A DNA stretch of 64,000 bases. It comes from Undaria pinnatifida (lineage: Eukaryota > Sar > Phaeophyceae > Laminariales > Alariaceae). The notes under the pieces are model-generated. The model was not told where the DNA came from and did no database searches. It saw nothing but the letters and a program-made list of their open reading frames with translations. Where the stretch lies: NCBI GenBank assembly GCA_012845835.1, contig JABAKD010000002.1:7186603-7250602 (forward strand), read 5' to 3'. The translations under genes and the position numbers were made by a program. Below are positions 1-12,300 of this stretch, piece after piece. Numbering within the stretch: position 1 is the first letter of the stretch; the number at the start of each line of letters is the position of its first letter.

Positions 1-248
1 GTATACTGGAACCGAACGAAATTGTCCACTACCCTCGACTCCAGCTACTTTTGTATTGCCGTTACCCGCAACGTATCACATGCACACCTCCCAATACACC
101 GGTAAACGACACACAATCGACCACCCCTTCTATCGCTTAACTGGCTTGTTGGGACCGCTTTCATTTAAGCGTTGCGGTGACATCCGCAGAAACCTTGTAG
201 ATCTACGTCATACCGCTATGTGCGGAAATATAGAGACCTGTGTGAATA

Positions 249-632
249 TTAGTACGAAGAAAGAACGGTACTTAAACTTGTGTCCAGAGCGGTACGTACC
301 AGTACTGCCTTTACTGCCGTCTCCGACTCTGCTCCCATGTCTGAATGTGCAAGAGGCTTGTTTGCTTGTGTTAGCGGGCTTTTAAGACTCACCGGTGCGC
401 TGTGCATGGAGGAAAACCTCGAGTCCGAGACCACGGGAAACGATCGCCCCGTCGACTCGGTGTCATTGCTGCTGCCCCTACCGCCACCACCACCGCCTTT
501 GCCTCTGCTGCTGCTGCCGGTGGATCCTCGCTTTTTGCTGCCCCTCCTGCCCTGCGGTGTATTGCCACCACCACCACCACCACTGCTGTCATTGTTGCCC
601 ACCATCTCGTCCGAGCTTATAGCGGCCTTCAA
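249..632 (-). CDS. Possible Ser/Gly-rich protein, first exon, divergent from ATAD3
   Basis: An open frame of 127 codons starts at an ATG (632) and is rich in Gly, Ser, Arg and Asn, with one Gly run of six and another of six to seven. No family is recognised. It would be transcribed away from ATAD3, with 633-1209 as the shared upstream region. A donor-like CTG/GTACGT lies near 290-300, so the real exon may end before the stop at 249. The opposite strand is also open over the same stretch (Leu/Pro-rich), because the sequence is a biased trinucleotide repeat. The frame may therefore be accidental, and transcript evidence would be decisive. Confidence 0.25.
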   Translation of the reverse strand: MKAAISSDEMVGNNDSSGGGGGGNTPQGRRGSKKRGSTGSSSRGKGGGGGGRGSSNDTESTGRSFPVVSDSRFSSMHSAPVSLKSPLTQANKPLAHSDMGAESETAVKAVLVRTALDTSLSTVLSSY

Positions 633-1209
633 AGGGTGGCCTTGACGTCACTGATGCCAGCTTAGGTGCCGCTTGGAGCACGAGCAATGGGTGCCAGTGG
701 GTGCCTGATGCTACCCAGTACCGCCGCAAACCGCAAACGAAACAAACCCAAAAGTTGACAGTCCCTCCCGATCACGATCTGTGGGTGGTTTGGTGGCAAC
801 GAACGATTGATCCACCCACTTTCTTCCACAATAGGAGAGCCTCGGCGACTGTCTTTCTACCTGCACTCGGTCTATTGTCACACCAGAACCATATCCCGCT
901 GTTGGATCGCCTCTGCCTCGGGGTCTGTGCCCTCTGTCGCTTTCTGGCTGCTGGTGGCGCTCGGCTCGCTCGGGTTCGAACGTACAGTATGGATGACCCC
1001 AACAAAACACGCCTTTAAAACTATAGGAAAACGGTGAATCACACCACAACCGCAAACCCTGCTGAGCCTGCACGCTCTGCTCCTTTCGCTCTGCTTGCCA
1101 CCCCTGCTACCCTCTACTCCGGGAACCCACCACCACTTAACTGTTACACTCTTCCAAAAGCACAGCAGCAGCAACAGAAGCAACGGGAGCGAAATCACTA
1201 GCATCAGAA

Positions 1210-4200
1210 ATGTTCAAGCCAGGCGGCCTGTTCGGACCTAAACCAGGCAAGGCAGCACTTGAGCAGGCAGTCGGCACTGGGTCTGGCAGCGATGACAACA
1301 GGGATGCGAAGAAGGGAGGGGGCGACAGCGGTGGGGACAAGACTTACGGTGGTTCGGGTTTCGACCCCAGGGGCTTGGAGCGAGCTGCCAAGGCTGCCAA
1401 GGTGCGTGGTTCTCTAGAGAGTGCAAACTGCTGTGGTGCAAACGCAGCAGCAATCAGTCAGCACAGGTTCGTGAGCGGCATATACTGGATGTGCCTGGAT
1501 GTGCGGACATGGGCGAGTGCTGTTGCCGTGCCGAGCTTTGCTTGTCTCTCGGTGGCCCGTATGCTGCACTAGGAGTCTAGGGAACCTTGCTTTAGCTGGA
1601 ATGGGCGACAATTTGCAGTGCGTGCTTGCTGTTCGCCTTGCAAGCACTCTGTACCGATGCTCCTGGCGCGGGTGGTTCGTGCGCGTAAGCGTTCTTGCAG
1701 CGTGCATATGTTCTGCTTTGCTGTTCGTACCGCTGTTCTGTTTTGTGATCGGAGACTATCAATACCGCGTATGGATACACGGCTGTTGTACTGCCGACGT
1801 AGCAGTAGACGCACTGTTGTGCATCATGCACAACACACAGCAAGCAGTGCATAGTTGTAGTTGCGCTCCTCTAGCATGCTGCCGGCTGCATGTAGTGAAC
1901 GCAAAGCAGCGAATACCTCAACACCTACGAGGCACCGATACCTGGTATACTCCTGAACATGACAAGGACCCGAGGACAGCATCGCTGTACACCCTAGCTA
2001 GGCAGAGAGGTGCCCAGATCAAGAACCAAGTACGAAAACACCCCCAGTGCTATTTTATGGTGACGTCACCAGGCCTCGGCGTTGGGTACAACAGCATGCG
2101 TGCCTATAAATCGGTAGTAAACCCGCGAGGATACCCCAAGATGCCCACAAGGGCCACATACAGCAGCGTCTTGTAGATGATCTATTTAATAGATGATCTA
2201 GATCATGATCTGTCCGAGGTGTGGAGCCTTTGTACTGGATACTGTAGAACACACCCTCTCCTAAACAAGGAACCAAACCTGGATCAGAATTTCTGTTTCT
2301 TATATCTCGCTTGTACTCCCAGTTGGCGTAGTTAGCAGGCTCATCAGATTGATGAACCACCGAGTGTACAAATGTTGTTTGTAACCATTGGTTCGTCCGC
2401 CCGTCGGTCTGTCTGTCCCTCTATATGCCTGTCTGTCATCCCGTCCGTCGGTATGCCCGTCTGCGTCCGTCCATCCGTCGGTACGGGTACGTGTCCACCT
2501 GACAGGTCCTGAACGAGTCGCCGAATGCCGCGATGGCTTTGGAGCTGATCAAGCAGCAGGAGATGACCAAGGCAGCTGAGCACCAAAAGCAACAGGCCGA
2601 GTATTCAGCTTACGTCAAACAGATGGAGGTGACAGCAGTAGGAGTGTTCCCTCTATGATACCGGTATAGCGCCGGTCAAGTAGTGCCGGTGGCCCGCTAT
2701 AAGGCCTTGTGAAATCGCTTGGCACATATCACAAAATTTGTGGGTGGCAGCATGTGGACTATCGCCGGATGCCGCTATGCTGCCGGTGTTTTCGGCCGGC
2801 ACGTACGGGGACTATAGCGAGACCACTACTGCTGTATGTGCGACCAGCGACCACCAAGCGAGGACGACATGATTTTCTCGATCGCTATGCACTAAACTAA
2901 TTTTAATCACTTTTGTTCGTTTCTTTATTTTTGATTTTAGGTTTGTGCTCTGTCTACTGTTAGCCAATAGACTCCCTCCGAGTTCGATCTACGACGATTG
3001 GATCGAGTTTATTTAGTATTGTTTGGGTTAGCACGTATGATAGACATCCGATTTTTTTTTTTATGGTTTCCCACTCCACCCCACCCCAACCCACCCCAAC
3101 CCACCCCACCCCAACCCAACCCAACCCAACCCAACCCAACCCAACCCAACCCAACCCAACCCAACCTCAACCCAACCCAACCCAACCCAACCCAACCCAA
3201 CCCAACCCAACCCAACCCAACCCAACCCAACCCAACCCAACCCAACCCAACCCAACCCAACCCAACCCAACCCAACCCAACCCAACCCAACCCAACCCAA
3301 CCCAACCCAACCCAACCCAACCCAACCCAACCCAACCCAACCCAACCCAACCCAACCCAACCCCACCCCACCCCACCCAACCCAACCCCACCCAACCCAC
3401 CCAACCCCACCCCACCCCACACACGGTGATGGCAGTAATATGTGTTCTGCTGCACGAGTCCCTAACGACAGCACCAACTGCGTTGTTATATATTTGACCC
3501 CACCCCACCCCTATTACAGTATACTAGTATACCCCGTAGCACACGTTTAATTAACTCCACCTCACCCCTACTATATGGCATATTCATGACCGCACCCCAC
3601 CTGTTTTTTCTAGCGTGTGTTTGACTTCACCCTGCTCCACCCCACCGATGTTGTCGTATGAGCAGCTTCAACGTGTGGAGCAAGAGGCCGAGGAAGCCCG
3701 CAAGACTCTGGGGCTGCAGACGGAGGAGGACAAGAAGAGGGCTCAGTTCGCCGACGAGCTCGAGAGGAAACGGCACGTAGACCAGGTACAAAGTATGCAG
3801 CATGCAGTGCGTGGGCTTAGCTGTTTTGTCCTGGGAGGGTTTCGCTCGTATCATGCATGGCCGTGGTCTTTAGGCGCAAGAGGTTGGGTTGACTTGAGTT
3901 GGGTTTGGTTGGGCTGGGCTGGGGTTGCGTGGCATAAGAGGGTGAGGTTGGGGGAGGTTTTAGGAGGACAAACAGAGGGCACAGATCGCCCACGAGCTAG
4001 AGAGGAAACGGCACGTCGATCAGGTGTGATACGCGGCATGCAGTGCATGGGTTGGGCTGGCGGGTGGGGGGGCTGGGGGCGGGGCGGAGGCGGGAGGGGG
4101 GCGGAGGGGTTTGTTTGAATTGTCTTGGCTTGCCTAGGCGTGGGGTGGAGTGGTGTGGGATGGAATAGGATGGGGTTGAGTAGGGTGGGGTGGGGTTTCG

Positions 4201-7200
4201 CCGAGGTGGTGTGGTGTGGTTTGGGGTGGGTGGGGGAGGGTTGCACGAGAGCGTGCGGGGGGGGTTAAGAGGGGTGGGGGGAAGGCGAGCTGGGGAGAGA
4301 CGAAAACGAAAATAGACTACTCGTAAATTAGTAGTATATATGGAAATGAAAGCAAAAATGAGGATGAAAACGAATACGAAAACGAAAACGAGAACCCATA
4401 CGAAAACCAAAAACCAAACCTTTTTTTTTATTCATCAGGTACAAGCGGACCGGTACCTGCGCGACGAGGAGATGCGCAAGCAGGAGGAGCTCACCCGCAA
4501 GCAGGAGGCTGTCCGGCGAAAGACGCTCGAGTACGAGGCGGAGCTGCGGCAGCAGACGGAGCTGGCGCGCGTGAAGGCGGAGACGGAGGGAAAGATCAGG
4601 CAGGAAAGGCAAAACCACGACTTGAGGATGGAGGAGGCCAGGGAGGGGGCCAAGGAGTACCGCGATACCGTACTCGAGGGTAAGTACCATCAGAGGGTAT
4701 GTTGTATGGTTAAAAGAGGAAAGGGTTAAGTGTTCATGGTTGAAAAATTAACGAAAAAAAGAACCGTACCGCCGTGCTGGAGGTTATTGTATGCTTCCTA
4801 TTTGGCAGATAAAAGGTGGTTCATTGTTGGTTGAAAATTAACTATAACCTATCAGGTACATACGGAATATTTATCAATTGCTATTTTGCTGCATGTATGT
4901 TGGAGTGGTGCGTTTCGTTTATCCCGTTTTTTTGGGGGGGGGTGTAAGTCACTTTGTATCGCGATACCACGACGCAAGGGTGGAATAGAGGGGGGGACGG
5001 GGCCAAGGAGTACCCGGACATGGCCGTGCTAGAGGGTAAGAAAGCATACCATGGTTGAGCATGCAGCATCCTCCTTGCGCGTATTTGCCAAAAAAAAACG
5101 CGCAATTGTGTCGTTAACTTGGTCTGTGATGTCGACGCGCCGTCATGTGTAGGGATTAAGCTGGCGGGGGAGACGCTCGGCACGGGGCTGCAGGAGTTCC
5201 TGGGCGATAAGGATAAGATGGTGGCGGCGACGGCCACTCTGACGGCGATGGCCCTGGGGATTTACACCGCAAGGACCGGCACAGGCGAGTAGTTGGTATT
5301 GGATGTTCCGACACGTACTACGGCGGTAGAGGTGCACTGGGTCTTTTGGGCCTTCTGAGGGTGGTGACTTAACGCCGTTTCAACTGGAAACCCTTTTTGG
5401 GGAAATTTTTACTTGAAGTTTGTATAGGAAGGGATGTCTTAACGCCTTCACAACCGGAAACCCTTGTTGGGGACAAATTTACTTGAAGTTAGTTTAGGGA
5501 GGGATGTCTTAGCGCCTTCACACCCAGACGCCCTTTTTTTGGGACAAATTTACTTGAAGTTGGTACAGGGAGGGATTTGGGGGCTCTAAAGGGGTTAAGG
5601 GGCTCCATACCTCACCCCATAACTGATTTTGAGCGAAATTGAAAATGCATTCCGATGAAGAAACGCTTGGCCCAGGTATACAAAACACGTTATTTTGCAA
5701 ACCGAGAATGCAATTCCGACGAGTTTGGGTTAATAACCCCCTGCAGAGCCCCAAAACCCCTCCCGGTACTGATTCCAAGTATTTGTTCCCGAAAAAAAAC
5801 GGGTTTCCAGTAGTAGAGGCGTTTCGAAACCTCGTCATTTCGGAAAGTATTTTGACGTAAATTCGCTACCTCTGTCGTAGCATGCAACTTTTTTTTTTTG
5901 TACAGATGAAACGGCAGTCTTGTTTTTCCTCATGTTCGTTTACATTTTTTTTTTTGCATCTTTCCTTTTTTTTTCAGTTCTTTTTTTTTCTCCTTATCCC
6001 AAACGCATACACCAAATGTTTAACTCCTACTAAATAGGCTAAAACGCAAACCTACCCCAAACAATCAGTATCTAAACAGCCCAAACCAATACCAAACCCC
6101 AACCACCCCAAACCATACCCCACCTCGAGCCCCAAAAACCCACACCCGAACCCCGGATAACAAGCCTATAATAGATACCCCAACAACCCAACCCCTCATC
6201 CCAACGCCAACTCCGATTACGAGGCCCAAAGCTAAATACCACCAACCAAAGCCTACAACCTATTCCCCAACCCAGACCCACCCCGCTCCCCAAAAACAAC
6301 AACCAAACCCAACAACGCAACACCCTGACCCCAAACCCAGACCCCCAGTCTCAACCCCCAACGCAACCCCAAACCCTAACAACCCAAACCCCGAACCCAA
6401 ATCTCAATTCCCAAACCCAAACCGAAACCCAATTAATGCTCCCAAAAACCAACAGGCGTGGCCGGGCGTGCCCACTTCCAAACCCAACCGCAACCCCCAA
6501 GACAAACGCAAACCCCAAACCCAACCACCGTGACCCCGACCCGAATCCTCAACCCCAATCCCCAACCCCAACCATCGCCACCCCAAGCCACAAAAGCCTA
6601 CCCCAATAACCAAACCTAAACAACCCAAACCAAAAACCAACCCCAACAACCCAACCTCATCCACTAACCCCAGCTCTCCCCCCCCCCCCCCCCCCCCTAG
6701 GGGTGGCCGGGGGGGGGGCCGGACGTTTCACGCAAACCCAACCACCCCAACTCGAATCCGAAATCCGACTCCCAAACTCCAACCATCGCCACCCCAAGCC
6801 CCAACCCAAGCCCCAACCCAAGCCCCAACCCAACCCCAAAAACCAAGCCCAAACATCCCAAACCAAAACCCAACCCGAGCAAGTCAAACCCCAACCGCCC
6901 TAACCCCAGCCGTCACCCTCCCCCAACCCCAACCGCCCAACGCCAACCTCAAAACCGCAACAGGGGTGGCCGGGCGTTTCATCGAGGCGCGACTGGGGAA
7001 GCCTTCCCTGGTTAGGGAAACTTCTCGGCGCACCTTCTTCCAGACGGTTCGCAACCCCATCCCTTCCCTCAAGCGTGCTTTCGGCATGACCAAGGTGGAG
7101 GAAGCTTTGAGCGGGGTGGTGCTGGAGAAGGGGCTCGAGACGCGCTTGTCAAGGGTTGCGCAGTCTACGTTTAACACCAAGCGGAATAATGCTCCCTTCC

Positions 7201-9296
7201 GACATCTCCTGCTTTATGGTGAGCGCGGGGGCGGGGCGTATGCTTTTTTGCTGTTGATTTTTTGGTTTCTTATTTTTGCAGGGTAGTCCTCGGTACCGTT
7301 TTTTTTCACGGTACCAGATCGGACGGTATTGCGAAATGACGGTACTTTTCAAACGGTTGACGGTATTTCGATTTCTCACGGTACCACTTTTGGCGGTACA
7401 CGGTATCGCCGAATTTGACGGTACTTTTTCGGCGGTATCGAAAAGTGACGGTATTTTCTAGACGGTAGACGGTTTTTCGATATTTGACGGTACTTTTTTG
7501 GCGGTACTGCAAAACGACGGTACCGGTCCCGGTACTGCCAAATTTGACGGTACTTTTTTGAGGGTACTGAAATATGACGGTTCCGCCACTGAGAAATACA
7601 GAATTACGAATGACGAAATACTTGACAGTACCTGCCGGGCGGCGATCAAGCATGCCGGCACCACCCCGCTGATGCTCCTGCATACCTATATAGAACGGAC
7701 GAATAGAGGCTAGACTAATCGTCGAACCGTCAAGCTGACAAACTCACCAGCCTCACGCGAAACAACATTTAGACATTTAGCACCAAAATAAGACAATAAA
7801 ACAATACTACTACTGTAAACAATAAAACAATAAAACCTAAAACATGAAAACATTCAATGAAAACCATCACCCTACAATCTTTGACGGTTCTGAATATGAC
7901 GGTTTTTCTAAACGGGAAACGGTACTTCGCTTATTTGACGGTACTTTTATGGCGGTGCTGGAAAATGACGGTACTTTTCAAACGGTTGACGGTTTTTCGA
8001 TTTTTGACGGTACCGCCTTCGGCGGTACACGGTTTGCCCAAATATGACGGTATTCCGCCGAGTACCGGGACCGACGTGCAGCACGGGAAAATTACCTCGG
8101 GAATTTTCCCGAGGACTACCCTGTATTTTTCGTGTCGTCCCCCCCCCCCCCCCCCCCCCGTATTTTTTAGTTTTCACCTGACGTGGGTGCGGGAGAGAGG
8201 GCTCGAGACGCGCCTACGTAGGGTTGCGTAGTGTACGGTTATTACCAAGCGGAAGAATGTTCTCTTGCGGCATCTCCTGCTTTGTGGTGAGCGGGGGCCG
8301 GGGACATATATGTTTCTCGTTTTTTTTGTTTTTTTGTATTTTTCGTGTCGTTTTTCTTTTTTCGTATTTTTATGTTGTCGCCCGACGTGAGTGCTGGAGA
8401 GCGGGCTCGAGATGCGCGTTGTCTTGGGCTACGTAGTCCACGTTTTCTAGCACGGGGAATAGTGCTTATTCTCGGCATCTCCTGCTTTATAGAGGGGAGG
8501 GGTGGGGGGAACACTCAGTTTGTGCGTGGCCGTAGTCGTATGACCATTGACCCTCGCATCCCTACTATTCCGGGAAGGAGCACGTCGGGTTTTCACCAGC
8601 CAGGGGGGGGGGGGGGGGGGGGGTACATTTCTCGCGTTTGTTTTTCTTGTTTCGCAATGCGTTTGTTCGAGGTTTCTTTTTTCCTTGCTTGTGTAATACG
8701 TTCTTCTTCACGCAGCGGGTGCTGGAGAGGAAGCTCGAGACGCGCCTGTCCAGAGTTGGGCAGTCCACTTGTAACACCAAGCGGAATAATGGTTCCTTTC
8801 GGGGCATCTGCTGCTCTATGATGAGGGAGCGGGGGTTGGGGGGGGGGGGAGGGAGGGGTGTTTCTTGCTGTGGGCTCTGGTTTCTGTTTTGTTTTTTTAG
8901 CAGTGCCTCGTGCTTCGACGTATGTACGTTTTTACAACCAAACGCTTCCAAGCGGAATAATATTGCCCTCCGGCATCTGGTACTTTATAGTGAGGGTCTG
9001 GTTTGAGGGGATTGGGGGGTTGGAGGTAGAGTGGGGAATGGGTAGGGAGGGGGGGGAGGGAAAGGGTTGGGAAGGGGAACTGAGGGCGGGGGGGGGGGGG
9101 GGGGGGAGGCGAACAACCCAAACCGACCAAACTGAACCAAACCAAAACAAAGAAAATTAATTTAACCCAGACAAATCAAACCGAAACACACGACCAGATC
9201 AAACCAAACCAAAACTCAACTCAACTCAACTCAACTCAACTAAACTAAGCTATACACAAGCCGAAGAACCGCACCAAAACCAAACCAAGTCAAGAC

Positions 9297-9327
<31 letters not shown>

Positions 9328-12300
9328 CAAAACAAGCCATACCAAATATTCCAAGGTTATGTTCTGTAGGGTTTGTGGATTCCGGGCAAGGGTATGGGAG
9401 TCTTACAGAACTTCCAGCAGTTCCGGGTACGGGTAGGAAAGTGTTGCAGAACTTCCAGAAGTTCCGTGTATTGCGGCACGGGCGTACAGAACTCACAGAA
9501 GTTCCGGGCGGGTACAAAAGGTTCGGTACCCGTACCCCGGGTATTGTGGCACGGGGTGCACAGAACTCACAGAAGTTCCGGGTACGGGTATGGATGTCCT
9601 GCAGAACTAACAGAAGTTCGGGTACGGGTATGAAAGTCTTACAGAACTTCCAGAAGTTCCGGGTATTGTGGCACGGGCGTACAGAACTTACATATTTTCC
9701 AGGTACGGGTATGAATGTCCTACAGAACTTACAGAAGTTCCGGGTACGGGTGATTCCCGGGTAAATGCACACCCACCCCCTCGGGGGGGAATTCGATTTG
9801 AAGTGGAGGATTTACCGTATTCTACACAAGATAACACACCCCCGGTGATACATTTGAGCGCTTGAAAATATTATCACCGGGTGTGGTATCCTGTGGGGGG
9901 TGTGGTATCTTGTGTCGCCATATTACTTGGTATTAGACTAAGGCGCTATATTTCGAGCCCCAAAAAATATCACCGGGGTGTCGTATTCTGTGGGGGGTGT
10001 GGTATCTTATGTGGGTGTGTTATCTTGTGTAGAATACGGTAATCCAACTTGCATGGATGGCATGTTCTCACTGGGTAAATGTCCCCGGGGTAATCTGTTG
10101 TACTACGGCTAGCTTTAAGGGAATTATGAATTATCGACAAAACCATCACCGAGAGAGGTGATAAATCGTGAACCTCGATGAGTGGCGACCGGGGCAACAG
10201 CTGCGCTCACTGCAATATTGCGCTGTAACAGATGATACCATAGCGTACCCCGGCTGTGGCGCTTCAAATGAAATAATGGCGGTCGCAAGCCCATATTTTT
10301 CCACCAGCTCGATAAAAGCTAAGTGCCGCGACAAAGAAGCAAAGCTACCGAAAACACAGAGGATAGTTCAAGAGGTCGATGGTAGCTGCTTCGCCATCAC
10401 GGCAGATCCATGTATTATTCTGATCGGAAAAAAAACACTGACAATACGCATCACGTAGTTTCCCGATAGGAGCCACCAAATCGAATCGAATCCAATTCGA
10501 CTGATGAAAAATAAATATTTTCGATTCAAAAGTGTCCTTGGTTAATATAATACGTGCCCACGGGTTAGAAACGAAAGAAACATCAACAGGACCTACAGTA
10601 GTAGTAGGTGCTATCATAATATACGATACGTACTGCTAATACTGGTGTACTTTCGGCGTTCGGTTGGTGTTATTGACAAGATACGACATCATAATATAAT
10701 GCATAATACACTGTTTGGGTTATTAAACCTGAATTAATGCATGTGGGCTCCCCGGGTATTGCAACAAAGGTATACCCGTACCCCGGGTATTGTTTGTGCC
10801 ACAGTCGTACAGAAGTCACAGAAGTTCCGGGTTAGGGTATGGGGATCTTGCAGAACTTATAGAAGTTCAGGGTACGGTACGGAAGTGTTACAGAACTCAC
10901 AGAAGTTCCGGGTATTGTGGCACGGGCGTACATGACTCACATAAGTTATAAAAATGATATGCCCGTACCCCGGGTATTTGTGGCACTGGCGTACAGAACT
11001 TCCACAAGTTCTGAGTACTGGTATGACTGTCGTACAGAACTTCCAGAAGTTCCGGGTACGGGTATGAATGTCCTACAAAACTTACAGAAGTTCTTTGTAC
11101 GGGGTAAATACCCCGGGTATGGTTTGCGCGTACCCTACAGAACCCGACCTTGAAATCATATTTTTTTGTGTGCATCAACGCGACAGGACCCCCTGGTACG
11201 GGCAAGACTTTGTTCGCGAAGGGCCTCGCGAGACACTCGGGGTTGGAATACGCCATTCTCACTGGCGGAGACATTGCGCCGCTTGGGAGGGATGCCGTTA
11301 CAGAAATGCACAAGGTTTTCGACTGGGCGCAGGTGAGAAGGATGCTCATTGGTCAACGCCAGTCAGCTAGAGCGCTCATTGGTTGGTGCCCTTGAAGACG
11401 GTCATTATTTTGGGGTCTCCGATGAGGTAGTAACTGAACCTCGTCCCTGCTAAAGTCAATGTTGCTGTTTCGAGTCTCCCCGGGTCCATATTCGTGCTCG
11501 TGGAGGCTTTGTCTTGCGTGAAAAAATGGCGATCATTGGCGGAAAGCGCGAGAGCGTTGGTCAGCGAAGTTCGATGAAAACTGTTGAGCGTGAAAAAGCT
11601 GATGAAGCAGTGGGAATGCTGAATGAATGAACCCTATGCGCGATAAAAATGAAGGCGAGTACCGGGGGGGGGGGGGAGAAAGACACCTGTGACCACGGCT
11701 TTTCCCAGAAGGTCGTTGAGAGTAAAAGACCTCTTACGAGTTGAGCTGGAAGGTAAAAGTGATAGTGATTACAAAAAAAAAATCGGAAAGGTCAATGACA
11801 CCTTTACTTGAATTCTTCCTTCCCTGATTTTGTTTATATCTATCATTTTTCGCAACTTTGTTCCCAGTTTCCGCACGTATTTATTTAGTGTAATACCTAG
11901 TCGTGCCCCCCCCCCCACTGGACCCACCTGTAGGCGAATCGCAAGGGTCTGCTGCTGTTGTTGATTTCCAACAGCCAGGTGTTAACAGTGTGGGTTGTAC
12001 TGCTGTAAACCCTGTGTGTTTTTGGTTTTGTCCCCCCCAACCAACTCCACTCTATGATTCTACCCCGGTCTTTGTCCAGCCAACGCCCAAACCCCAACAC
12101 CCCCATTCCTAACCACACCACCCCCACCTTCAATCCCTCCACCGTCAACCCCCCCCCCCCCCCAACCTCCATTGGCGAGCCGCAAAGGTCCGTTCTGTTT
12201 GTTGACGAGGCGGATGCATTCCTCACACCCACTCCCAACCCCCCCTCCAACCCCTAATCCCCCCACCCCCCCCCCTCTAGGCGAGCCGCAAGGGTCTGCT

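Noticed and set aside
1499-2176. 225-codon + strand ORF
   Set aside because: Entirely inside ATAD3 intron 1, Cys-rich without domain features, no conservation evidence.
3009-3477. Long Gly-Trp-Val and Pro-Thr-Gln ORFs on both strands
   Set aside because: Every frame of a CCCAA repeat is open; not genes.
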